From UBA9611 sp965237595 (GTDB lineage Bacteria > Chloroflexota > Dehalococcoidia > Lucifugimonadales > UBA3495), in assembly GCA_965237595.1 (NCBI GenBank), contig CBDEFY010000006.1:124001-188000 (forward strand): DNA of 64,000 nt. The letters are read 5' to 3'. Positions 36,680 to 45,006 of the stretch are shown here, in pieces; the first letter of the stretch is position 1; every line of letters begins with the position of its first letter. Made by a program: the position numbers and the translations under genes. Under the pieces are notes generated by a model. The model did no database searches. It had not been told where the DNA came from and worked only from the letters and a program-made list of their open reading frames with translations.

Positions 36680-38104
36680 ATGCTAAGACCATTTCAGAAA
36701 CGGTTTCTCAAGGGAGCCCTGGCCCAGGGAGTTGACGTTGCTGCCCTGAGTCTGCCACGCGGGAACGGCAAGACGTGGTTGGCGGCGCACATCCTCGAGC
36801 GTTGCATGACGCCGGGAGACTCCCTGTTTCAAGAGGGCTCCGAATATCTGCTGTGCGCTGCCAGCTTGGAGCAAGCCCGACTGTGTTTTAGGTTCATCCG
36901 AGAAGCGTTGGAGCCGACCGGCGAGTATCGTTGGTTGGACTCTACGACGAAGGTTGGCATCGTCCACAAGGCCACCAACACCCGGCTCCGCGTAATCAGC
37001 AGCAACGGCAAGACGGCGATGGGAATAGTGAACTGCCCGACTCTGGTGGCCGATGAGCCGGGAGCATGGGAGACAGTCGGCGGGCAGCTTATGAGCGATG
37101 CCATAGAGACGGCGCTGGGCAAGCCGGGCTCCAAGATGAGGGCGATCTACATTGGCACTCTAGCGCCTTCTCATGGCGGCTGGTGGCATGATTTGATAGC
37201 CGGTGGCTCCAAGGGCAGCACCTACGTTCAAGCACTCCAAGCCGATGTTGAGAAGTGGGATTCATGGCGAGAGATACGCCGGGTGAATCCACTCACGGCA
37301 ATCTCCGAAGACTTCCAAAAGCGGCTCCGATCGGAGCGTGACGGGGCCCTGGCGGACACCCGATTGAAAGCCCGGTTCCTGAGTTACCGATTGAACGTCC
37401 CTTCCGGCGATGAATCGACAATGCTTCTGGACATTACCGACTGGGAGCGCATGGCGGACCGGGAGACACCGGCCCGGGACGGCCAGCCGATTGTGGGAAT
37501 CGACCTTGGCGGTGGACGTGCTTGGAGCGCAGCGGTGGCGGTCTGGCACACCGGTCGGGTTGAAGCTCTCGCCTTGGCTCCGGGAATCCCTGATCTTGAA
37601 GCACAGGAAAAGAGGGACCACGTAGCCGGTGGGCTCTATCAACGGCTATTCGACAAGGGGCTGCTGTCCATCGCGGAGGGCCTGAGAGTCCAGCCGGTGG
37701 GCCAGCTATGGGACCACGTAATCGAGCGGTGGGGCTGGCCTGCGTTGGTGGTGTGTGACCGTTTCCGGCTCCCTGAGTTGGAAGACGTGATAGGGACCGG
37801 CGCACCGATCGAGCCCAGGGTGAGCCGCTGGAGTGAAGCGGCGTTCGACATTCGAGCGCTGCGGAAGGGTATCAAGGATGGGCCGCTGGTTTGCTCCGAA
37901 GATAGCCGCCTACTGGTGGCAGCTTCCCTTATGGTGGCCCACGTCAAAAACGACGATCAAGGTTCCTTCCGGCTGGTGAAGCGGGACCACAACAACGCTT
38001 CCCGAGACGACGTAGCGGCCGCCCTGGTTCTAGTGGCCGGCGCTTTCGAGCGGAGCCCGAAGCCGAGCGAAGTGGCGGAAGTCCGGGAACCCATACTGGT
38101 ATAA
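36680..38104 (+). CDS. terL: Large terminase subunit
   Basis: 474 residues. The N-terminal packaging ATPase has Walker A LPRGNGKTWLA, Q-like ATYLLCAASLEQARLCF region and Walker B TLVADEPGAWE. The nuclease domain begins with QPIVGIDLGGGRAWSAAVAVW (first Asp) and ends with SRDDVAAALVLV (last Asp). This motor packages satellite DNA into procapsids. No small terminase gene is recognised upstream. It is the last gene of the capsid module. Confidence 0.9.
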   Translation: MLRPFQKRFLKGALAQGVDVAALSLPRGNGKTWLAAHILERCMTPGDSLFQEGSEYLLCAASLEQARLCFRFIREALEPTGEYRWLDSTTKVGIVHKATNTRLRVISSNGKTAMGIVNCPTLVADEPGAWETVGGQLMSDAIETALGKPGSKMRAIYIGTLAPSHGGWWHDLIAGGSKGSTYVQALQADVEKWDSWREIRRVNPLTAISEDFQKRLRSERDGALADTRLKARFLSYRLNVPSGDESTMLLDITDWERMADRETPARDGQPIVGIDLGGGRAWSAAVAVWHTGRVEALALAPGIPDLEAQEKRDHVAGGLYQRLFDKGLLSIAEGLRVQPVGQLWDHVIERWGWPALVVCDRFRLPELEDVIGTGAPIEPRVSRWSEAAFDIRALRKGIKDGPLVCSEDSRLLVAASLMVAHVKNDDQGSFRLVKRDHNNASRDDVAAALVLVAGAFERSPKPSEVAEVREPILV

Positions 38105-38134
38105 TTCGCCGAAACCGGATAGTAGGATAGACCG

Positions 38135-38290
38135 ATGGTTAATGTCACCCAGAACCCTCAAGCTCAGAGACCAGAAGCTTTAGATAAGAGAGCAATTGCT
38201 CGCGAGCTCAGTAAATCGACCGCTACCTTCAAGAAGATTCCGGCCAAGAATCCAGAGTTAGAGACAGCTTTCCAGTATCAACCAATATAG
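38135..38290 (+). CDS. Short 51-residue ORF, hypothetical
   Basis: ATG 38135 to TAG 38290. The predicted peptide is Lys/Ala-rich and helical (RPEALDKRAIARELSKST) without a family. It lies between terL and the minus-strand membrane gene and overlaps the end of the latter by 13 bases. The region is more AT-rich than the capsid genes. Confidence 0.35.
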   Translation: MVNVTQNPQAQRPEALDKRAIARELSKSTATFKKIPAKNPELETAFQYQPI

Positions 38291-38658
38291 CTGGAAATGG
38301 TACTAGCGACACCGACACAAGTTGTCACACACGCAACTACAAATGGAAACCAATTCGCCTTCATCCACGCTCGAACAGGATGCTCCACTTCATATAATCG
38401 ACGCACACCTTTAGGCGTCAGTCCACGAGCAGACGCTTGCAGTCGAATGCCTTGCGTATTATTGACAGGTAGCAAATGCCCTGAATCAACCAGTGCATCA
38501 ACAAAAACGCTTACTATTCCATCGTATTCAACGCTTTCATCTGGATACAAACTGAGTAACCGCTCCGACCCTTTTGTAATGCCACTATTGAAATACCCTA
38601 GCACACCGTAATCCTTTACTGTTACGAGGACATCCAGTTCCGTGTTGCGCTTTCCCAC
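38278..38658 (-). CDS. Accessory protein with C-terminal membrane helix (satellite cargo candidate)
   Basis: 126 residues, the only minus-strand gene in the element, next to attR. The first 85 residues look like a winged-helix domain (YDGIVSVFVDALVDSGHLLP, RLQASARGLTPKGVRRLYEVE). A single C-terminal membrane span follows (FPFVVACVTTCVGVASTISS). Lower GC, opposite strand and the att-proximal position are typical of satellite cargo, often anti-phage or superinfection genes. No family is recognised, so function is open. Confidence 0.6.
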   Translation of the reverse strand: MGKRNTELDVLVTVKDYGVLGYFNSGITKGSERLLSLYPDESVEYDGIVSVFVDALVDSGHLLPVNNTQGIRLQASARGLTPKGVRRLYEVEHPVRAWMKANWFPFVVACVTTCVGVASTISSYIG

Positions 38659-38678
38659 TCCTCACCTCTGGCTGGCTT

Positions 38679-38736
38679 TGCATCAAAAGTCCGCAAAAAT
38701 CAGGACTTTTGATGCAGGCAACTGACTTTTGATGCA
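38679..38736. repeat. Triplicate ACTTTTGATGCA motif near attR
   Basis: The 12-mer occurs inverted at 38679 (TGCATCAAAAGT) and directly at 38705 and 38725. With the GTACAAA words at 38773 and 38784, this makes an ordered protein-binding array next to attR. Confidence 0.6.
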
Positions 38737-38772
38737 AAGCCTTTCGGCCTCTTTCTTTTTGCCTTGGCAAAC

Positions 38773-38792
38773 GTACAAAGATTTGTACAAAA
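38773..38792 (+). promoter_or_regulatory. GTACAAA pair near attR, candidate arm sites
   Basis: CGTACAAAG and TTGTACAAAA repeat the motif found three times near the integrase start, as expected for arm-type integrase sites on both att arms. Confidence 0.45.
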
Positions 38793-38850
38793 CCTCGGCC
38801 AAGGCCGCCGGATGGGCTAGTCTAGGCACGAATAACAGCCGTATGGCATA

Positions 38851-38868
38851 CCTCGCACTCCCGCCAAT
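38851..38868 (+). repeat. attR core
   Basis: CCTCGCACTCCCGCCAAT, an exact copy of the tRNA-Sec 3' end at 29034-29051. Only this short part of the tRNA is duplicated. Confidence 0.85.
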
Positions 38869-38968
38869 GTTTTGGGCACAAGAAAGGCCCACCGCACATC
38901 TGCTACTCTCTACCCAGCGGTTCTCATCCTATAATCCATGAAGGACACAACCCTTCGGAGTACAAACA

Positions 38969-39490
38969 ATGGACGTATATCAAGCCATCAAATCCCGCCG
39001 AACGGTGCGGGATTACAAGCCGGACCCGATTCCTCAGGAGTTGGTGCGGAAGATTCTGCAGGCCGGGCGGTGGGCGCCCAGCTCCAGCAATACCCAGAAA
39101 TGGTACTTCATCGCCGTCCAAGACCGAGACACGCTGGCGGCCTTGGGCAAGATTGCCACCCACGGCCCCTTCATCGGACAGGCGCCGCTGGCCATCGCTG
39201 TGGTGATGGACGACGCACCCCGGCCCCAACTGGACGCGGGAAGGGCGTTGCAGCAGATGGAGCTGATGGCTTGGTCGGAGGGCGTGGGCATGTGCTTCGT
39301 GGGCGTGCGCGAGGCGGACCAACAAAAAGCGATAAAGGAACTCCTCCAAATACCGGAAGGTATGGAGCTAATCACGGTGTTGCCCTTCGGCTACCGCGCC
39401 GACGGCCCCACAGGACCCGGGACGCCCAAGAAGGCCATGAGCGAGATCGTCCACTGGGAGCGCTTCGGCGGGACGGCCCGACCCCGGTAA
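38969..39490 (+). CDS. Nitroreductase family protein
   Basis: 173 residues. MDVYQAIKSRRTVRDYKPDPIPQELVRKILQAGRWAPSSSNTQKWYFIAV is the canonical FMN-binding start. MELMAWSEGVGMCFVGV and ITVLPFGYRADGP complete the fold. It is a cytoplasmic FMN oxidoreductase acting on nitro or quinone-type substrates. It is the first chromosomal gene after the satellite and before integration would have followed tRNA-Sec directly. Confidence 0.9.
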   Translation: MDVYQAIKSRRTVRDYKPDPIPQELVRKILQAGRWAPSSSNTQKWYFIAVQDRDTLAALGKIATHGPFIGQAPLAIAVVMDDAPRPQLDAGRALQQMELMAWSEGVGMCFVGVREADQQKAIKELLQIPEGMELITVLPFGYRADGPTGPGTPKKAMSEIVHWERFGGTARPR

Positions 39491-39497
39491 ATCCGGG

Positions 39498-40301
39498 CTA
39501 TCCAGGCAGGTCGGTGATCAAGACCCACATCGGCAGGCTTCCGACTGCATGGGTCTCCAGGCGAGTCAGCGCGCCGGACTGCTGATCAACGCGGAAGCCG
39601 ATCAGATTACCCGTCTCCAGACCGGTTACGTACAAGAAATTGCCCGTCGGGTCCAGGCTGAAAGCGCGCGGCACCGGGTCGACCTCGGTCCAGCCGGTGG
39701 CGGTAAGCGCCCCGGTCGCCGCGTCGATGGCGAACGAGGCGATGTTGTCATGGCCCCGGTTTCCAACGTACAGATGCGTGCCCAAGGGGTGCATCTGTAT
39801 CTGCGAGCACGAGATGTGCCCCGAATAGCCTGCGGGCAAGGTCGTGATCGTCTGGACGGCCTGCAACGTCCCATTGGAGCTGTCCAGCGCGTACACGGTC
39901 ACGCTGCCTCCCTGCTCGTTGGAGACATACATCAGGTCCTTGCTGGGATGGAAGCGGTAGTGCCGGGGGCCGATTTCAGCGTCCTGACTGACAATCAGCG
40001 GATCGTTGGGGGTTAGACGGCCCGTGGCCGCGTCGAACCGGTACTGGTAGATGGCATTCAGCGCCTGCTGCCGGTCCACCGGCAATCGGGCGATCCCGCC
40101 AGACCCATTGGCGATGTGCGGCAAGAAGGCATAGCGGTTGGTCGGGTCGGTCATGAAACAATGGGCCCCGGAGCCGGTCTCCAGCCACTCGGTCGCCGCC
40201 CCGCCCACCGCGCCGCTTGCATCGATGGGGTGGACCGCACAATGACCGGCCTGGTAGTAGGCGGAGAGCACGTACCGGCCGGTGTGATCGGTCGACAGAT
40301 G
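39498..40301 (-). pseudogene. Lactonase-family beta-propeller protein, N-terminally truncated with in-frame TGA
   Basis: About 268 codons covering most of a 6-phosphogluconolactonase-type propeller (HLSTDHTGRYVLSAYYQAG, GPRHYRFHPSKDLMYVSNE, QIQMHPLGTHLYVGNRGHDNIASF, FSLDPTGNFLYVTGLETG). Upstream is TGA at 40304-40302, and beyond it no family sequence can be followed before unrelated pilus-gene DNA. The full family length is about 340-380, so the first blades are missing. Selenocysteine at the TGA is not supported (no family residue to replace, no visible SECIS). Confidence 0.7.
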
Positions 40302-40481
40302 TCACTTGTAGCTGAACGTGCTGTCCAGTGTTGCCCGATGTGTTGGAGTATGTGGCCAAACCGTTTCAGCGCGGTGCTTTTGGGTGAAATGCTATCGTCC
40401 ATTCACAGCTTTGAACCGTAATCGATGAGGCGGCGGCTATTCTTGAACTGTAATACTAAACTTGGTCTGAGGTGGACCCAA

Positions 40482-41426
40482 TTAGTTGGACAGGTTTGGT
40501 GCAAAACTAAGTGGGAGTTCCGCCGTCTTTCCAAGGTCTGAGAACGCTCCGTTCGGTGCCCGTTTCCCATTGATTGACCGTTCATCTGATGGCGCCAAGT
40601 CTCCTTTGAACACCTCAGCCGGTGTCCGGTAGCCCAAGGCCTGGTGGGGTCTTTGGTTGTTGTAGAAGCTGAAGTATGCGTCAAGCCCGGCCTTGGCTTC
40701 TCGCCCGTTGGAGTAGGCTTTCAGGTAGACCTCCTCGTACTTAACCGTGCGCCACAGCCGCTCCAACAAGATGTTGTCGGTGTAGCGTCCCTTCCCGTCC
40801 ATGCTGATTCTCACTCCGTGCTGCTCTAGGAGACCGGTGAAGGCTTCGCCGGTGAACTGGCTGCCCTGGTCGGTGTTGAAGACCTCTGGCTTCCCCTTGC
40901 CAAGCGCTTCCTCCAATGTCTCGACACAGAAATCAGCATCCAAGGTGTTGGAAAGACGCCAGGCCACCACGTACCGCGTGTACCAATCCATGATGGCCAC
41001 CAGGTATAAGAAACCCTTGGCCATGGGGATGTAGGTGATGTCGGCGGCCCACACCTGATTTGGTCTGGTGATCTCCATGCCGCTCAGGAGGTAGGGATAC
41101 ACCTTGTGCCCTGGCCCCGGCTTGCTGGTCCGGGGCCACCGGTAGATGGCACGTAGTCCCATGGTCCGCATCAGACGCTGGACCCGCTTCCGGTTCACCC
41201 TGTGACCTTGAGTGCCCAGCCAGACCCTCATGCGCCGCGACCCGTAGAAGGGGGTACTTAGGTACTGGTGGTCCATCGCCTTCATCACCGTCAGGTTCTC
41301 CGAGCAAGTCCCCTTGCGCCGGTAGTTTAGGCTGGACCTGCTGATGCTCAGTAAGGCGCACTGTCTCACTGTGGACAAGGCTGGGTGCCGCCGGTCCACC
41401 ATCTCCCGCCGCCGCTCCCGGCTCAT
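40482..41426 (-). CDS. IS3-family OrfB transposase (copy 2)
   Basis: 314 residues, intact DDE core. It differs from copy 1 at a few residues (CSENL for CLENL, RTSKP for QTSKP). Confidence 0.93.
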   Translation of the reverse strand: MSRERRREMVDRRHPALSTVRQCALLSISRSSLNYRRKGTCSENLTVMKAMDHQYLSTPFYGSRRMRVWLGTQGHRVNRKRVQRLMRTMGLRAIYRWPRTSKPGPGHKVYPYLLSGMEITRPNQVWAADITYIPMAKGFLYLVAIMDWYTRYVVAWRLSNTLDADFCVETLEEALGKGKPEVFNTDQGSQFTGEAFTGLLEQHGVRISMDGKGRYTDNILLERLWRTVKYEEVYLKAYSNGREAKAGLDAYFSFYNNQRPHQALGYRTPAEVFKGDLAPSDERSINGKRAPNGAFSDLGKTAELPLSFAPNLSN

Positions 41427-41725
41427 GGACCGAGCCTCTCCGCCAAGAAATCCCGCTCAACCTTCAGTTGGCCGATCTGCTGATAGAGCCGGGCAACAAG
41501 GACCCCATCGCTCTTCTGGCGTTTGTCTTGGTTCCCACCAAAGACGCCGACCGCTCCTTCCAACAAGGACTTCTTCCAGGCCTGGATCTGCCCGGGATGG
41601 ACCTCGTAGCGGGCGGCCAGTTGGGCCACCGTCTCTTCACCCTTCACCGCTTCCAGGGCCACCTTGGCCTTGAATGTTGGGCTGTGCTTCCTCCGCTCTT
41701 TTGACATGTCCCACTCCTCCCTCAC
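41423..41725 (-). CDS. IS3-family OrfA (copy 2)
   Basis: 100 residues, helix-turn-helix plus coiled coil, as copy 1 except one Ala-to-Gly change (SDGVL). Confidence 0.93.
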   Translation of the reverse strand: MREEWDMSKERRKHSPTFKAKVALEAVKGEETVAQLAARYEVHPGQIQAWKKSLLEGAVGVFGGNQDKRQKSDGVLVARLYQQIGQLKVERDFLAERLGP

Positions 41726-41797
41726 AGCAACAGCTGTGGCTATTTTAGGAGCAGAACTCTCACTTAACCACCTGTCCGAATTTCCGGGTCCACCTCA

Positions 41798-42460
41798 GTC
41801 AGGCCAGCGTCGCCGTCACTAGCAACCGTCGTCAAAGAACCTATGTGAACAATCGAGAACAGATCCTGATCCTCGAGAAGCGCTGCGTAATTGATAACGG
41901 ACGAGCGATTTGTTGCGACGCCGTTCAACGTGATTGCACCGTCTGATGTGACTAAGGAGCTAAGATTCAATTGAGGTGAAACATTCCCAACGACGAGTTC
42001 TAGTCCATCAGCTAAATTACTGGATTTGCCGAGAACCGCTTCACGTTCGGTCCTCAGCTGGCTCGCTTCGGCTGCTATGCTCTCTAAAGGATCGACTGTT
42101 TCCCGAAACTCTATCAGTTGCTGCCTAAGGGCAACGAGTTCCGACTCCGAACTGGCGATTTCATCGTTTATATCATTATTCGCTAGGTACATTGGAATTA
42201 GCAATGCTACAAAAACTGCTGCTAGTAATGCGAAAATCAGGCTTTTAACCGGCGGTCCATGACCTCTGTAGCCATCGGGTAGCATGGCCATCTCCAAAGC
42301 CGGGAAACCGGATGTTCGTCTAAACCTCCCAGACCTACGCCTTTTCAGAGGGAGGCCCAAATTTACAGCATACTCGGCTACGGGCAATTCCGGAGGACAA
42401 TCTAAACTAGGTTCCAGTTCCACCACAGGATTTTGTAAGGAAGGTCTAATAAGATTGGCT
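41798..42460 (-). pseudogene. PilM C-terminus/PilN-like type IV pilus gene, cut at both ends by IS elements
   Basis: The minus frame reads from ANLIRPSLQNPVVELE through PVAEYAVNLGLPLKR, which resembles the last strand of PilM (GLAL motif). Without a stop it enters AMLPDGYRGHGPPVKSLIFALLAAVFVALLIPMYL, the start and membrane helix of PilN. A coiled coil (SELVALRQQLIEFRETVDPLESI) and a PilN-type C-terminal domain (NLSSLVTSDGAITLNGVATNRSSVINYAALLEDQ) follow. The 5' part is lost at the second IS (42461); the last codons continue at 40467-40437 beyond IS copy 2. PilM and PilN form the inner-membrane platform of type IV pili. Confidence 0.7.
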
Positions 42461-42642
42461 TGTAGACCGTCAGCGATAATGGGACACATATAAGGGTAGG
42501 AAAACCCGAGAGTCGGAGGGTGGTGTGAGCTCCTGAAATGAGGGTAGAGTTTGTAGACCGTCAGCGATAATGGGACACATATAAGGGTAGGAAAACCCGA
42601 GAGTCGGAGGGTGGTGTGAGCTCCTGAAATGAGGGTAGAGTT
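42461..42642 (+). repeat. 91-bp tandem duplication of an IS left end
   Basis: 42461-42551 and 42552-42642 are identical 91-bp units starting TGTAGACCGTCAGCG. The unit is the left terminal region of the adjacent IS; its first 29 bases match the inverted right end (about 20 of 29). Confidence 0.9.
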
Positions 42643-42662
42643 ACCCACAGAAAGGAGCAGAT

Positions 42663-43070
42663 GTGTCCCAATTAGAAGTAAGCAAAGCAGAGGCCGCCGA
42701 GGAACGAAGCGAGCAGACCAGGTCTTTCGTCCGTACAGTGAAGGCGGCTGCCCGACGTAAGTACACCTCCGAAGACAAGATCCGAATTGTTCTGGAGGGC
42801 TTCCGCCGCGAGGTCACAGTCAACGACCTGTGCCGGCGGGAGGGGATCAAGCCCCACTCCTACTACTCGTGGACCAAAGAGTTCATGGAGGCGGGCAAGG
42901 AGAGGTTGACCCGTGACTCGGTTCGGGACGCCACTCAGCATGAGGTAGGGCAGCTCAAGCGAGAGAACGGGGAACTCAAGGAGCTAGTGGCCGATCTGTC
43001 GCTGGAGGCGTACCGTCTCAAAAAAACGGCCATCCCCGTGCCCCAGGACGCCACCGGTACCAGCGGATGA
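42663..43070 (+). CDS. IS3-family OrfA (second IS type)
   Basis: 135 residues with helix-turn-helix KYTSEDKIRIVLEGFRREVTVNDLCRREGIKPHSYYSWTKEFMEAG and a coiled-coil end (HEVGQLKRENGELKELVADLSLEAYRLKK). It overlaps OrfB by 4 bases. Confidence 0.9.
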   Translation: MSQLEVSKAEAAEERSEQTRSFVRTVKAAARRKYTSEDKIRIVLEGFRREVTVNDLCRREGIKPHSYYSWTKEFMEAGKERLTRDSVRDATQHEVGQLKRENGELKELVADLSLEAYRLKKTAIPVPQDATGTSG

Positions 43071-44053
43071 GCGCCCCGGAGAAGGCAGAGGTAGTTACCA
43101 AAGTATCCTCGTCTCCCCTCCCCAAGCGAAAGGTCCTCAGAGAGCTGGGCATCCCTAAGAGCACCTACTACCGGTGGCTCAGACGCCAAGACCAACAAGG
43201 ACTTGAGGACCGACCAGGAGGCGATCAGGCACCATGGAACCGTCTTACTATTCAGGAAGAACGCTCAGTCCTGTTATCAGCCAGAGAGATGCCAGAGCTG
43301 AGCTGCCGTCAGCTGGCCGCGTGGATCACCGACAACCAGGGCTTCTCAGTCTCAGAGTCCAGCGTCTACCGTATCCTGGGCAGGGAGGGCCTAGTGAAGC
43401 GGCCTGAGATGCGGTTGGCCGCGGGGAAGGAGTACCACCGCAAGACCACAGGACCTCACCAGATGTGGGCCACCGATGCCTCATACTTCAGGGTGGTTGG
43501 TTGGGGCTACTACTACCTGGTCACCGTTATGGACGACTACTCCCGCTTCATCCTGGCTCACAGGCTTCAGCAAGATATGACGGCCGACTCCTTCATCGAG
43601 GTGGTCCAGGATGCTGTGGACACGACCAGCATGGACCAAGTTCCAGTCACAGACCGCACCAGGCTGCTGAGTGACAACGGTCCAGGCTATGTCTAAAGAG
43701 CATTCAGGGACTACCTGGGGATGGTTGGCATCAAGCACATCCTAGCAACTCCTTTCCACCCTCAGACCAACGGGAAGCTGGAGCGCTACCACCAGACCAT
43801 CAAACGGGACGTCAACCAGGTGCCTTATGAGTTGCCCGCCGACCTTGAGGCTGCTATCGCGGCCTTCGTCAGCTACTACAACTACCGGCGCTATCACAAG
43901 GCTCTGGGCAACGTGACACCATCAGACGTGCTCAAGGGAAGACGGCAAGAGATCCTACAACGCAGGAAGGAGGTGAAGGCTCAAACCACCGAACGGCGAC
44001 GACGCTACAACAGGGCCCTCAGGGAGCTCACCAGACCTCCATCCAGCCCCTGA
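43067..44053 (+). pseudogene. IS3-family OrfB transposase with in-frame TAA
   Basis: ATG 43067 to the end of similarity at 44053. The first Asp lies in MWATDASYFRV and the second in LLSDNGPGYV. Then TAA at 43694-43696 interrupts just before RAFRDYLGMVGIKHILATPFHPQTNGKLERYHQTIKRDV with the Glu. A Ser TCA-to-TAA change would explain it. The frame is otherwise continuous, so the element is recently inactivated. Confidence 0.88.
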
Positions 44054-44096
44054 TCTCTCGGCTCCCAATGTGTCCCACTTTTGCTGGTTGCTAACA

Positions 44097-44482
44097 GTCG
44101 CCTGCCGGATAAATGTGTCCGTATCCGAGTTTTTATACACCGAGCCTGGGCGAAGCACATAGCCGCCGAGTATGGCGGTCTCCCAGTCTGGGAACTGCGA
44201 CATGTCACCTGTAGCAACTGTCACTGGGTCGGATAGCGTTTCTATGTCCTGATCGGACATCAAAGCATCTACTGCTGCCCGAACATTTGATATCTCGGCT
44301 GCAGCAGCGTTGACCTGGCTCCCACCCTTTAGGTGCATTGAGACTGGAACGGCGATTGCAGCAAGTATGGCCAGGATGGAAACTGCAATGAGAATCTCAA
44401 TTAGGGTGAACCCTCGCTCCCGTTGTTTAGAGGGTTTAGCGCTTGCCTGGTTTTTTGGTACTCTATTTCCTAATGAAGTCAA
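44097..44482 (-). pseudogene. Type IV pilin-like protein, 3' end removed by IS
   Basis: The start at 44482 gives a short leader SKQRERG, cleavage before Phe, and the methylation/helix motif FTLIEILIAVSILAILAAIAVP. A pilin-like globular part follows (KGGSQVNAAAAEISNVRAAVDALMSD, GYVLRPGSVYKNSDTDTFIRQ). The frame then runs into the IS end at 44096. With the PilM/PilN remnant on the other side, this shows that a type IV pilus or pseudopilus operon was present and is now broken. Confidence 0.82.
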
Positions 44483-44579
44483 GAAATCACCTTAGTCTTG
44501 GATTAGTCTTGGACGGCAATTACGAGATATCTAATCTCAGGGCTCAGCATGCCTATTTTCTGCAATGGGTAGCGAATAC

Positions 44580-44904
44580 TTACGAACTTCGAATCTTAGT
44601 CCTCTTAGCCGATAGTTGAATCTCGTTATGGAGAGTCTCCGACACATGGCTAAAGCTGGCGATCTCCATCTCGAGTTCGGGCCCAATTCCTTTTGTCGTG
44701 GCAATGTCTCCGCTGTGCGCCAAGTTGTTTACACAACCCTTCATCCCATGCCCAACTATTTCCAAGGTTATTTCGTCTTGTCGTGAGATAGCCTCTCGAA
44801 TCTGCGACATCCGAGCATCTCTCTTGGAACAATTCCACAACTTCGTTCAAAAGCTCGGGGCCTTCGAACCATTGAATTGTTCCATCTCGATGGTCAACAA
44901 CCAA
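44580..44904 (-). pseudogene. Possible frameshifted hypothetical gene
   Basis: Two overlapping minus frames join into a coherent-looking helical protein. MVVDHRDGTIQWFEGPELLNEVVELFQER (from 44904) continues as DARMSQIREAISRQDEITLEIVGHGMKG (from the frame ending at 44580) after a one-base shift near 44815. No family is recognised. Low confidence. Confidence 0.3.
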
Positions 44905-45006
44905 GGCCCATGTGGGCCATCATCTTCGCCCGGATGGGCCTATACGGTGAAACCAGATAGAGCCACGAAAACGGGCCAGGTGACCCTATGGGGATGTCGA
45001 TGAGTT

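Larger units (their letters stand above)
29034..38868 (+). mobile_element. Integrated capsid-forming phage satellite (cf-PICI-like), about 9.8 kb
   Basis: Bounded by an 18-bp direct repeat taken from the 3' end of tRNA-Sec. In order it carries tyrosine integrase, an unknown gene, an AlpA-type regulator, primase/helicase, a small Cys protein, major capsid, prohead protease, portal, a small ORF, large terminase and a distal AT-richer accessory gene. No tail, tape measure, baseplate, holin or endolysin gene is recognisable, and all main frames are intact. This matches satellites that build their own capsids and borrow helper tails. A compact prophage remnant is the alternative. Confidence 0.8.
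40468..41797 (-). mobile_element. IS3-family element, copy 2 (1330 bp), TSD GTC
   Basis: Same ends as copy 1. It is flanked by GTC at 40465-40467 and 41798-41800, a clean 3-bp target duplication. Its target is the last codons of a minus-strand PilN-like gene; removing it restores LTKFSITVQE and a TAG stop at 40437-40439. Confidence 0.97.
42552..44096 (+). mobile_element. Second IS3-family (IS2/IS407-like) element, different from the five-copy IS
   Basis: The left end is TGTAGACCGTCAGCG and the right end is the complement of TGTTAGCAACCAGC, both leading into GGGACACAT. 1545 bp, or 1636 bp if the duplicated end is counted. Flanking bases do not form a target duplication (GCT on the left of the outer copy, GTC on the right). 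Pilus genes on the two sides are both truncated, so a deletion has taken place next to the IS. Confidence 0.85.

Noticed and set aside
29034..38868. Complete tailed prophage
   Set aside because: Only head and packaging genes are present; there is no room for tail, tape-measure and lysis genes.
40302..40304. TGA in the lactonase frame as a selenocysteine codon, given tRNA-Sec in the window
   Set aside because: Upstream of the TGA no lactonase sequence continues, the family has no conserved redox Cys there that I can support, and no SECIS-like hairpin follows. A truncated pseudogene is simpler.
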